From Hyphomicrobiales bacterium (GTDB taxonomy: Bacteria; Pseudomonadota; Alphaproteobacteria; Rhizobiales; S144-35): a stretch of 14,995 nt of DNA. The translations under genes and the position numbers were made by a program. Each line of letters begins with the position of its first letter. Positions within the stretch are counted from its first letter, which is position 1. Positions 7,027 to 13,301 of this stretch are shown here, one piece after another. The DNA lies in contig WGBT01000022.1 of NCBI GenBank assembly GCA_015494185.1, forward strand, positions 1 to 14,995, written 5' to 3'. The notes beneath the pieces were generated by a model. That model was not told the origin of the DNA. It made no database searches and was given only the letters and a program-made list of their open reading frames with translations.

Positions 7027-8004
7027 TCAAAGCTCGATTTCACTATTGTTGAGCAGAAATTCCAAAAAGAACTGGCCGGCACGGGACAGCTGTCTGTCGC
7101 GGCGATGCACGACATACCACTTCCGGCGCAGGGGAAAGCCTTTGACATCCAGTGTGGTTAGAGTATTGGTTTCAAGCTCTAGTTTGAGGCTGTGGCGGGA
7201 AATGGCAGCGATTCCCAGCCCGGCAATCACCCCTTGTTTGACGGCGTCGCCGCTGCCCAGTTCCATATAGGGTTTGATCGACAATTGCTTCTTGGCCATC
7301 AGTTGATCGATGGCGATACGGGTGCCCGAGCCGCGCTCACGCACCAAAAAACGCTCTTTTACCAACCGTTCGAGGGGGATATTTTTTTCCGAGGCGAGCG
7401 GATGTGAGGGGCGTGCGACGATTTCGATGATGTTGTCACGAAAGGGTTTGGCGTCGACATTCAAGCCTTCGGGGATTTGCCCCATCACATAGATTTCGTG
7501 TTCTTGCTCGGCAAGGGCGTTGATGATGCCGCTGCGATTGGTCACCCGCAGCCGGGGCTGAACATTAGGATAACGCTCGATAAACTGGCCAAGGTAATGG
7601 GGCATGAAATAGCGTGCCGAGGTGACAACCGCAACATCAAGAGCCCCCGATACCGTCTGATTGAGCGCATCGATGTCATCGCGCAGCTGATCGAGCCGGC
7701 TGAGAATATCGTTTGCCGCTTCCAACATTTTGGCACCAACTTCGGTGGGAACAATGCAGCGGTCTTTTTTCTCCATCAGCTTGTGGCCGACGGCCTCTTC
7801 CAGATGTTTGATCTGTAAATAGGCCGAGGCTTGCGCGATATTGGCTTCTTGGGCGGCATGGGTGTAATTGCCCAGCCGAGCCACGGCTTGTAACATTCGC
7901 AGCCGCCGAATGGTGACATTGGCCATAGGATTGCGCGCCCGATTCTGGGGCGGCTCCGTCCGGCTTTGACCTTTACGTGATCGTGATTTGTTTTTAACGC
8001 TCAC
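7027..8004 (-). CDS. LysR family transcriptional regulator, CbbR-like
   Basis: The winged helix-turn-helix is at about residues 30-90 (RRLRMLQAVARLGNYTHAAQEANIAQ then LQIKHLEEAVGHKLMEK), followed by a periplasmic-binding-fold effector domain. The segments RFLVRERGSGTR, MELGSGDAVKQGVIAGLGIAAISRH and LDVKGFPLRRKWYVVHR match the pattern of the CbbR/RuBisCO-operon-regulator subgroup, but no cbb gene is nearby, so the target is unknown. I kept the GTG at 8004, which has AGGA about 11 bases upstream; the ATG at 7926 gives a more typical 299-residue protein but has no ribosome site. The extra 26 residues are basic and not family-like, so the start is uncertain. It is not obviously in an operon; lnt follows after 99 bases. 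Confidence 0.88.
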   Translation of the reverse strand: MSVKNKSRSRKGQSRTEPPQNRARNPMANVTIRRLRMLQAVARLGNYTHAAQEANIAQASAYLQIKHLEEAVGHKLMEKKDRCIVPTEVGAKMLEAANDILSRLDQLRDDIDALNQTVSGALDVAVVTSARYFMPHYLGQFIERYPNVQPRLRVTNRSGIINALAEQEHEIYVMGQIPEGLNVDAKPFRDNIIEIVARPSHPLASEKNIPLERLVKERFLVRERGSGTRIAIDQLMAKKQLSIKPYMELGSGDAVKQGVIAGLGIAAISRHSLKLELETNTLTTLDVKGFPLRRKWYVVHRRDRQLSRAGQFFLEFLLNNSEIEL

Positions 8005-8177
8005 CTTGTCCGAGATCCTGAAGTTTCAACGCCTTAGCTCAAGAGGATTAAGCACCATCACATCAAAAGTCTTTCTTTGTCAAAAACAATAAAATGCAGC
8101 CCTTGATCTGACGGACAACAAGTTACTTGCCTCACTCTTTCTGGCCTGAACCGGTCCTCGTATCCTATTCAATTTAC
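8005..8177. other. Spacer upstream of the LysR gene
   Basis: No gene here. A perfect -35-like TTGACA is present on the minus strand (8083-8078), correctly oriented for the LysR gene, but no convincing -10 lies 16-18 bases from it. Confidence 0.4.
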
Positions 8178-8345
8178 CTAGCAGACTGTCGGACTTAACC
8201 GAATTGACGCGGATGCGGCTCATTTCGCGCCTGAGAACGCAATAAAAATCTAAAATGGATACACTTCGCCGATTTTTATCACACGCACTCAGTCCCAAAA
8301 TGATCTCACACCGCGTTCAACCCGGAAAGCCCGACAGTCTGCTAG
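8178..8345. mobile_element. MITE-like fold-back element with 15-bp perfect terminal inverted repeats
   Basis: CTAGCAGACTGTCGG at 8178-8192 is exactly mirrored by CCGACAGTCTGCTAG at 8331-8345. The complementarity continues inward almost to the centre: TTGA, CGCGG, TCATTT, CTGAG and ATAAAAATC recur in order on both arms with mismatches and small gaps, leaving a loop of about 20 bases near 8251-8270. The whole 168-base unit is therefore one imperfect palindrome with no coding capacity, as in miniature inverted-repeat elements moved by a transposase in trans. Both ends carry CTAG, which may be a 4-bp target duplication (or TA), as made by some IS5-family elements; because CTAG is itself a palindrome this cannot be told from part of the repeat. 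It lies between yraN and the LysR gene. Confidence 0.7.
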
Positions 8346-8403
8346 AAACACCAAAGGGACACAGAAAGCATGAACGGTCAATGATAGATAAAGACCTCCG
8401 GTA

Positions 8404-8832
8404 TTATTGTGATATAAGGAACGCATTTTCGATGTGTTGCGGGTGCTGGCCGGGAGCGATCAGGATGATATCGAAACGGTAATCAGGTTCCTGTTCGGTA
8501 AATGGCTGCTGTGACCGCCAGAATTCTGCTGCGGCGATGATACGACGCTGTTGATGGGGGGTGATGGCCCAGGCGGCGCTGGCTAGATTGCTGCGGCCTT
8601 TGACCTCGACAAATATGATGGTGTTGCCGCGTTTGGCAATCAGATCAATTTCACCATAAGGGGTTTTGAACCGTTCACTCAAAATACGATAACCCTTCAG
8701 CCGTAACAGTGCCGCCGCAATCTGCTCGGCTTCCAGGCCAAAGATATAGGCGCGGCGATTCTTGGAGGCATGACGTTTCTTGGGGGCCGGCATATCAAGG
8801 GCCCAGGTTATGGCCGATTGGGTCATGGTCAT
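8404..8832 (-). CDS. YraN family protein (UPF0102), nuclease-like fold
   Basis: A 142-residue member of the YraN/UPF0102 family, related to Holliday junction resolvase-like nucleases; the cellular role is not settled. The core reads FGLEAEQIAAALLRLKGYRIL, then YGEIDLIAKRGNTIIFVEVKGR, with the nuclease-like set Glu61, Asp63, Glu76 and Lys78 all present. The C-terminal part (YRFDIILIAPG) is the usual last strand. The start at 8832 (MTMT) has AAAGAGA about 3 bases upstream; Met14 is an alternative that would drop a poorly conserved leader. It follows pyrD after 29 bases and is probably co-transcribed. In many bacteria the family sits beside rsmI, which is not here. Confidence 0.87.
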   Translation of the reverse strand: MTMTQSAITWALDMPAPKKRHASKNRRAYIFGLEAEQIAAALLRLKGYRILSERFKTPYGEIDLIAKRGNTIIFVEVKGRSNLASAAWAITPHQQRRIIAAAEFWRSQQPFTEQEPDYRFDIILIAPGQHPQHIENAFLISQ

Positions 8833-8861
8833 ATCTCTTTCAATTCATGGTCAGTTCGTGA

Positions 8862-9974
8862 TCAGTTCATTTTAGACCATTTTGCGGCCCAAGTCACGGC
8901 CTGGCGGCCGGTTGCTTGGCTCAGCGATGTCAGCCCATTGTGTTGCATCATGGTGATGAGGCCACGCTTGATTTCATCGATAAGGCCCGGTCCCTCATAA
9001 ATGAGGCCGGTATAAAGCTGTAACAAGGTCGCACCCGCCTCGATCTTAGCAATGGCGGCCTTGGCGGAATCGATCCCGCCCACACCAATGAGCGGTATCT
9101 GTCCTTCGGTCAGCCGATAGATTTCGCCAAGCATGGCGGTTGAACGCAAAAAGAGCGGCCGTCCAGACAAGCCGCCGGTTTGCCGAGCATTGTGATCTTC
9201 GCTCAACCCGTCACGGGATAAGGTGGTATTGCTGACGATGATCCCATCGACATGATGCTGTCGCAGGGTTGCGATGATCTCGGGCAAATCATTTGCAGGG
9301 ATATCGGGGGCGAGTTTGATCAGGATTGGCACGGTTCTTTGATCCGGCTGTTGCTGGGCAAGTGTGGCGCGGGTTGTCATCAATTGTGCCAATAGGTTCT
9401 CAAGGGCTTGAGGGCTTTGTAAATCGCGCAGACCAGGGGTGTTGGGTGACGAAATATTGATGGTGAAATAATCTGCGACTTGATAAAAGGCGGTAAGTCC
9501 TGCCACATAGTCAGCAGTCTTGTCCTTGGTTTGTTTGTTGGCGCCGATATTGACACCTATAATGCCGTTAATGCCGTGATGGGGCCGCGCCAAAAGCCGC
9601 GCCAAGACGGCTTTGTGACCTTCGTTGTTGAAGCCTAGCCGATTGATGATCGCCCGGTCCTCGATCAGCCGAAACACCCGGGGAGTGGGGTTGCCGGCCT
9701 GTGGTTTGGGGGTTACGGTGCCAATTTCGCAAAAGCCAAACCCCATTTGCAGCAGGACATCAGGCACTTCGGCGTTTTTGTCAAAGCCAGCTGCCATGCC
9801 CAATGGGTTGGGAAAGTTCAAACCCCACAGGGTTTGGTTGAGACGTTCATCGTCAGTGCCCTGTTGTCGGGGAAAAAAACCTTGTTTGAGGATTTCGATG
9901 GTCAACCGATGGGCTTTTTCAGGCGCGAGAGCAAACAAGGCTGGGCGTGCCAATGTCATGAGGTTTTTCAGCAT
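8862..9974 (-). CDS. pyrD: Dihydroorotate dehydrogenase (quinone), class 2
   Basis: PyrD oxidises dihydroorotate to orotate in pyrimidine synthesis and passes electrons to the quinone pool at the inner membrane. The N-terminal helical extension (about residues 1-45, LARPALFALAPEKAHRLTIEIL) is the membrane-associating part that defines class 2. Family blocks follow: NPLGMAAGFDKNAE, GFCEIGTVTPKPQ with NPTPRVFRL, INRLGFNNEG, GVNIGANK, and NISSPNTPGLRDLQ (173-186) carrying the catalytic serine. FMN phosphate-binding glycines are in IPLIGVGGIDS and in the region around LLQLYTGLIYEGP. 370 residues is normal. The ATG at 9974 has AGGGGC upstream. It sits between the SH3-domain gene (79-base gap) and yraN (29-base gap), all on one strand. 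Confidence 0.96.
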   Translation of the reverse strand: MLKNLMTLARPALFALAPEKAHRLTIEILKQGFFPRQQGTDDERLNQTLWGLNFPNPLGMAAGFDKNAEVPDVLLQMGFGFCEIGTVTPKPQAGNPTPRVFRLIEDRAIINRLGFNNEGHKAVLARLLARPHHGINGIIGVNIGANKQTKDKTADYVAGLTAFYQVADYFTINISSPNTPGLRDLQSPQALENLLAQLMTTRATLAQQQPDQRTVPILIKLAPDIPANDLPEIIATLRQHHVDGIIVSNTTLSRDGLSEDHNARQTGGLSGRPLFLRSTAMLGEIYRLTEGQIPLIGVGGIDSAKAAIAKIEAGATLLQLYTGLIYEGPGLIDEIKRGLITMMQHNGLTSLSQATGRQAVTWAAKWSKMN

Positions 9975-10053
9975 GGGCCCGCTGCCCCTGCAAGTTTGTG
10001 CCTGCGCTTGAGGGCGCCCTTGGTGGAAGGCAGAATGGTGGCAGGGTACTGTG

Positions 10054-10623
10054 TCATTTGATTTTCTCGTTTTGGTAGACGCCCCAAAGCCGGTCCTGGC
10101 GAACCCAGCCCTTATAATCGGCCACTGTCACATGGCACCACGTTCCATCACAGCTCAAGATATTGGCCAGAACGCCGCTTTCCAGTTTGGCGATGACCCG
10201 TTTCGAGGGGGAGGGGCCTGCATGCAGTGTCACAATGACCGGGTTTTTCTCCCAGGGCATGATCAGAGCCGTGCGCCGGGCGCTCAGCAGCCGTTTATAA
10301 ACCCAACCCTCGGTGCCGTCACTTGCGCGGACTTGACGCCAATTGTCATATTCGTTGAGGATTTCCACCGGCAGGCCAGCCTTTTTGAAAACCCATTTGA
10401 TGGCGTGATCTCTGCCTGGTCCTTGCCGGACATTGACCCTGTCGGCCTTAAGACTGGCAAAACGCGGAAGCTCAAGCCCGCTTGGCCCAATCCGCACCCC
10501 GGCTTTGTTGCTTGTTTCAGCCCCGGCCGGTCCAAACAGTAGAACCGTTACAAACAGCCCTATGAACACCATGCAGGTGCGTCCCATGCAGTGCGCCAGT
10601 TCCTGCCAAAACCGATTTGTCAT
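10054..10623 (-). CDS. Exported protein with two bacterial SH3 domains
   Basis: A 189-residue protein of the SH3-domain type common in alphaproteobacteria. Residues 1-35 form a signal peptide (hydrophobic MVFIGLFVTVLLFGPAGA, cleavage near AGA|ET). Two SH3-like modules follow: about 58-114 (RVNVRQGPG ... EGWVYKRLLS) and about 125-181 (LHAGPSPSKR ... KGWVRQDRLWGVY), each with the n-x-R/H-x-GPS/GP turn and the GWV strand. Cys158 and Cys163 in the second module could form a disulfide. Such domains usually bind peptidoglycan or its peptides; the exact role is unknown. I prefer the ATG at 10623; a TTG at 10638 adds five residues without a ribosome site. It is the first gene of a run with pyrD and yraN and diverges from selO. 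Confidence 0.85.
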   Translation of the reverse strand: MTNRFWQELAHCMGRTCMVFIGLFVTVLLFGPAGAETSNKAGVRIGPSGLELPRFASLKADRVNVRQGPGRDHAIKWVFKKAGLPVEILNEYDNWRQVRASDGTEGWVYKRLLSARRTALIMPWEKNPVIVTLHAGPSPSKRVIAKLESGVLANILSCDGTWCHVTVADYKGWVRQDRLWGVYQNEKIK

Positions 10624-10631
10624 GAGCCAAT

Positions 10632-10657
10632 GACCCAAATCCTAGACCCAAATCCTA
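10632..10657. repeat. 13-bp perfect tandem duplication upstream of the SH3-domain gene
   Basis: GACCCAAATCCTA occurs at 10632-10644 and again directly at 10645-10657. It covers the leader, and the ribosome-site region, of the SH3-domain gene on the minus strand. Confidence 0.9.
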
Positions 10658-10662
10658 ATTGA

Positions 10663-10684
10663 ATGGCGGCTTTTCTGCCACCAT
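10663..10684. repeat. Imperfect hairpin in the divergent spacer
   Basis: ATGGCGGC (10663-10670) pairs with GCCACCAT (10677-10684) with one mismatch and a 6-base loop. It lies between the divergent SH3-domain and selO genes. It could be an operator or a leader hairpin; no known motif. Confidence 0.3.
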
Positions 10685-10714
10685 AGCAGACCGATACTGT
10701 GCTTTAGGTTTATA

Positions 10715-10744
10715 TTGATATTGAAAATGACAAGCCACTATAAA
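10715..10744 (+). promoter_or_regulatory. Candidate sigma70 promoter for selO
   Basis: TTGATA (10715-10720) and TATAAA (10739-10744) are 18 bases apart on the plus strand, 90-120 bases before the selO ATG. This is the best-looking promoter in the divergent spacer. Confidence 0.45.
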
Positions 10745-10779
10745 CGGATACGCATCTATCAGGTTAGCGATTTTTTGTC

Positions 10780-10811
10780 GCTGGCCAAGGGGAGCGCTGG
10801 CTAAGGGGAGC
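10780..10811. repeat. 16-bp tandem duplication in the selO leader
   Basis: GCTGGCCAAGGGGAGC (10780-10795) is followed directly by GCTGGCTAAGGGGAGC (10796-10811), with one mismatch. Each copy carries an AAGGGGAG purine tract that resembles a ribosome site but is more than 20 bases from the selO ATG. Confidence 0.88.
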
Positions 10812-10833
10812 TATTGTAAGGTGTGAATGGCAC

Positions 10834-12372
10834 ATGAAAATGAAACAGACAACGGTCATTGCCGCCCCTGAAATTCGGTTTGACAATAGTTTTGCGGCCC
10901 TGCCGGCACGGTTTTACGCCAAAGTCGAGCCGCAACCGGTCAAGGCGCCGGAAATATTGGCGGTGAATGTCCCGCTTGGCGAACAGCTTGGGCTTGCGCC
11001 GGACTGGCTTGCCGGGCCGGAAGCCATGGCGGTTTTTGCCGGCAATCGCGTGCCGGAGGGGGCGCAGCCTCTGGCGATGGCCTATGCTGGGCATCAGTTT
11101 GGCCATTTCGTGCCGCAATTGGGGGATGGCCGGGCGGTTTTGCTGGGCGAAGTGATCGGCACTGACGGTGTGCGCTGGGATATGCATTTGAAGGGGGCAG
11201 GGCGCACGCCCTTTTCCCGCGGCGGGGATGGCCGGGCGCCGCTGGGGCCGGTGCTGCGGGAATATCTGGTCAGCGAGGCGATGCATGCGCTTGGCATTCC
11301 GACCACCCGTGCGCTGGCGGCGGTGGCGACCGGGGAGAGCGTGCTGCGGGAGGAACCGCTGCCGGGCGGGGTGCTGACCCGAATATCCCGCTCGCTCATC
11401 CGGGTGGGGCATTTTCAATATTTTGCCGCAAGAGAAGATGTATTGGCGCTGGCGATGCTGGCCGATTATGTCATCGACCGGCTGGTGCCGGCTGCTGCAG
11501 AGGCGGAAAATCCCTATCTGGCCTTGTTGGAACATGTCATTGCCACCCAGGCGCAGTTGATCGCCCAATGGCAGGGAGTGGGATTCATCCATGGGGTGAT
11601 GAACACGGACAATTGTTCGATTGCGGGGGAAACGCTCGATTATGGGCCTTGTGCCTTTCTCGACGGTTATCATCCCGAGACCGTCTTCAGCTATATCGAC
11701 CGGATGGGGCGTTATGCCTTCGGCCGCCAGCCCGAGATCGGCAAGTGGAATTTGCTGCAATTTGCAGGGGCGCTCCTGCCGCTTCTGGCGCGCTCGGAAG
11801 ATCAGGCGGTGCGGCTTGCGCAACAGGCGATCGAGACTTATGACGACCAATTCGCCAATGCTTATTGGGATGTCATGGGGGCCAAGCTGGGCCTGTCTGA
11901 AAAACGTGAGGAAGATCAAGCCCTGTGCCGTGATCTGCTGAAGATGATGCAGGATGATCTTGCGGACTATACCTTGACGTTTCGGTTGCTGGCCACGGCC
12001 GCAGAGGGGCAAGATGATACAAATGGCATGAATGACACGAATGCCGCAGCCGATCTGGCCGCTCTTGAAGGGCAGTTTGCGGACCGCAACCGGTGGCGGG
12101 ATTGGCTGGCGCGCTGGCGGCGGCGGTTGCAGGCCGAGCAACGGCCATTGGCGGTTATTGCCGAGCAGATGCGTCAGGTGAATCCGTTTCTGATTGCCCG
12201 CAATCATCGGGTGGAGCAGGCCATTGCAGCCGCCTATCGCGGGGATCTTCGTCCCTTTGAGATGCTCCATGAAGCGCTCAAACAGCCCTTTGAGGAAAAA
12301 CCTCATTTGGCTGCCTTGGCCGCGCCGCCAAAGCCTCATGAGCAAGTTCGGCAAACTTTCTGCGGGACTTGA
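10834..12372 (+). CDS. selO: Protein adenylyltransferase SelO (YdiU family)
   Basis: SelO has a pseudokinase fold that flips ATP and transfers AMP to Ser, Thr or Tyr of proteins, linked to redox stress. Signature blocks are YAGHQFGHFVPQLGDGRA (84-101), HLKGAGRTPFSRGGDGRA (118-135) with the ATP-binding Lys120, and FIHGVMNTDNCSIAGETLDYGP (251-272) with Asp259 (catalytic base), Asn260 and Asp269 (metal) at the spacing of the family. The C-terminus is FCGT-like (CGT at 510-512): this cysteine holds the place of the selenocysteine of animal SelO. 512 residues is slightly long, partly from an insertion around 390-405 (DDTNGMNDTNAAAD). The ATG at 10834 has AAGGTG about 10 bases upstream. The gene reads more G/C-rich than its neighbours. 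A candidate promoter is just upstream; it stands alone. Confidence 0.96.
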   Translation: MKMKQTTVIAAPEIRFDNSFAALPARFYAKVEPQPVKAPEILAVNVPLGEQLGLAPDWLAGPEAMAVFAGNRVPEGAQPLAMAYAGHQFGHFVPQLGDGRAVLLGEVIGTDGVRWDMHLKGAGRTPFSRGGDGRAPLGPVLREYLVSEAMHALGIPTTRALAAVATGESVLREEPLPGGVLTRISRSLIRVGHFQYFAAREDVLALAMLADYVIDRLVPAAAEAENPYLALLEHVIATQAQLIAQWQGVGFIHGVMNTDNCSIAGETLDYGPCAFLDGYHPETVFSYIDRMGRYAFGRQPEIGKWNLLQFAGALLPLLARSEDQAVRLAQQAIETYDDQFANAYWDVMGAKLGLSEKREEDQALCRDLLKMMQDDLADYTLTFRLLATAAEGQDDTNGMNDTNAAADLAALEGQFADRNRWRDWLARWRRRLQAEQRPLAVIAEQMRQVNPFLIARNHRVEQAIAAAYRGDLRPFEMLHEALKQPFEEKPHLAALAAPPKPHEQVRQTFCGT

Positions 12373-12562
12373 TCTTGATGAAGTGCCTGAGAAGAAGCGG
12401 TGAGGAAGGGGCTGCGTCAATGGTGACCAGGGGATTGCCATTGCACCGGTTGCAAGGGGGAAAGCCATATGCTAGACGAACGGTGGTATTTTAGAGGGTC
12501 CGATCACAAAGGGCAGGTCCTGCATTCTAACGTGTCACGCTCATCAATCTCGTCAGTGGTTT

Positions 12563-12584
12563 AGATCGACAGCGCGATCTTTTT
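12563..12584 (+). terminator. Terminator-like hairpin between selO and atpH
   Basis: AGATCG (12563-12568) pairs perfectly with CGATCT (12575-12580) around a 6-base loop and runs into TTTTT (12580-12584). It lies 190 bases past the selO stop. The stem is short, so it may be a weak terminator of selO or an element of the atp leader. Confidence 0.45.
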
Positions 12585-12588
12585 CATT

Positions 12589-12618
12589 AAAGGAAGAGAT
12601 CGGGAAAGGAAGAGATCG
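12589..12618. repeat. 14-bp direct repeat (period 16) in the atpH leader
   Basis: AAAGGAAGAGATCG occurs at 12589-12602 and 12605-12618, separated by GG. Each copy contains GGAAGAGATCG, which can pair along 11 positions (two G-U) with CGATCTTTTTC at 12575-12585, the right arm and U-tract of the preceding hairpin. Confidence 0.88.
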
Positions 12619-12722
12619 AGCGTGGATGTGGACAGGTCAAAGGCTCGGGCAGGACAGGGTAAGTTGTGAGCGAACGGAACGGACAGGGCGTGTCTGCAGT
12701 TCGTAATTGAGGGCGAAATCAC

Positions 12723-13301
12723 GTGTCTGGTGAGGCAACAACGGGGGGTGGATTGACAGCGGCGACAGGGGTGGCGGGGCGTTATGCCTTGGCGCTGGTG
12801 GCATTGGCAGAGGAAGTGGGCGCGCTCGACCATGTCGAAAAAGATGTGGTGACCTTACGTGACACCTTGAAAGGGAGTGCTGATCTGCAACGTCTGGTGA
12901 GAAGTCCGCTGTTTTCCATCGAAGATCAGCTTAAGGGGCTTGAAGCGGTTTTTGGGGGCGCAGGATTGCACCAAGTCACCGTTAATTTCTTGGGAGTGCT
13001 GACGCAGAACCGGAGGCTTTCTGCGCTCGGTCGGATTGCCGATTCATTCTTTGCCATTTTGGCGTCAAAACGTGGCGAGCTTGCCGCAGAAGTCACCTCG
13101 GCCGTTGCTTTGAGCGAAGGGCAGATGGAGGCCGTCAAGGGTGCAATCAAGCAGGCTTATGGGCGTGATATCCAGCTCAGCGCCAAAGTGGATCCAGCGC
13201 TTATCGGCGGCCTTGTCGTCAGGGTGGGCAGCCGGATGATCGACAATTCGATCAAAACCAAATTGAACAATCTCAAAATTGCCATGAAGGAAGTGGGCTG
13301 A
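12723..13301 (+). CDS. atpH: F0F1 ATP synthase subunit delta
   Basis: The delta subunit links the F1 head to the peripheral stalk of ATP synthase at the inner membrane. The 192-residue product has the helical N-terminal domain (about 15-120: AGRYALALVALAEEVGALDHVEKDV, then LVRSPLFSIEDQLKGLEAVFGGAG, and VNFLGVLTQNRRLSALGRIADSF) and the C-terminal part with AEVTSAVALSEGQ and the closing motif VDPALIGGLVVRVGSRMIDNSIKTKLNNLKIAM. It starts with GTG at 12723, with GAGGG about 9 bases upstream; the N-terminus is Gly/Thr-rich and longer than some relatives. The TGA shares its last base with the atpA ATG (TGATG), so the two are translationally coupled. atpH before atpA, without the F0 genes, is the usual alphaproteobacterial operon. 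Confidence 0.95.
   Translation: MSGEATTGGGLTAATGVAGRYALALVALAEEVGALDHVEKDVVTLRDTLKGSADLQRLVRSPLFSIEDQLKGLEAVFGGAGLHQVTVNFLGVLTQNRRLSALGRIADSFFAILASKRGELAAEVTSAVALSEGQMEAVKGAIKQAYGRDIQLSAKVDPALIGGLVVRVGSRMIDNSIKTKLNNLKIAMKEVG

Larger units (their letters stand above)
12373..12722. other. 350-base spacer and leader before atpH
   Basis: No gene I can defend. It holds a terminator-like hairpin (12563-12584), a purine-rich direct repeat (12589-12618), three GGACAGG words (12630, 12652, 12681) and two very short possible leader frames. An extended -10-like TGGTATTTT is at 12484-12492 but lacks a -35. The promoter of the atp operon is probably in here, but I cannot place it firmly. Confidence 0.5.

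Noticed and set aside
10801..12468. A 555-codon open frame on the minus strand, longer than selO itself
   Set aside because: It is antisense to selO, which has all family motifs; the translated frame is Pro/Arg/His-rich with no domain, typical of a shadow in G/C-rich DNA.
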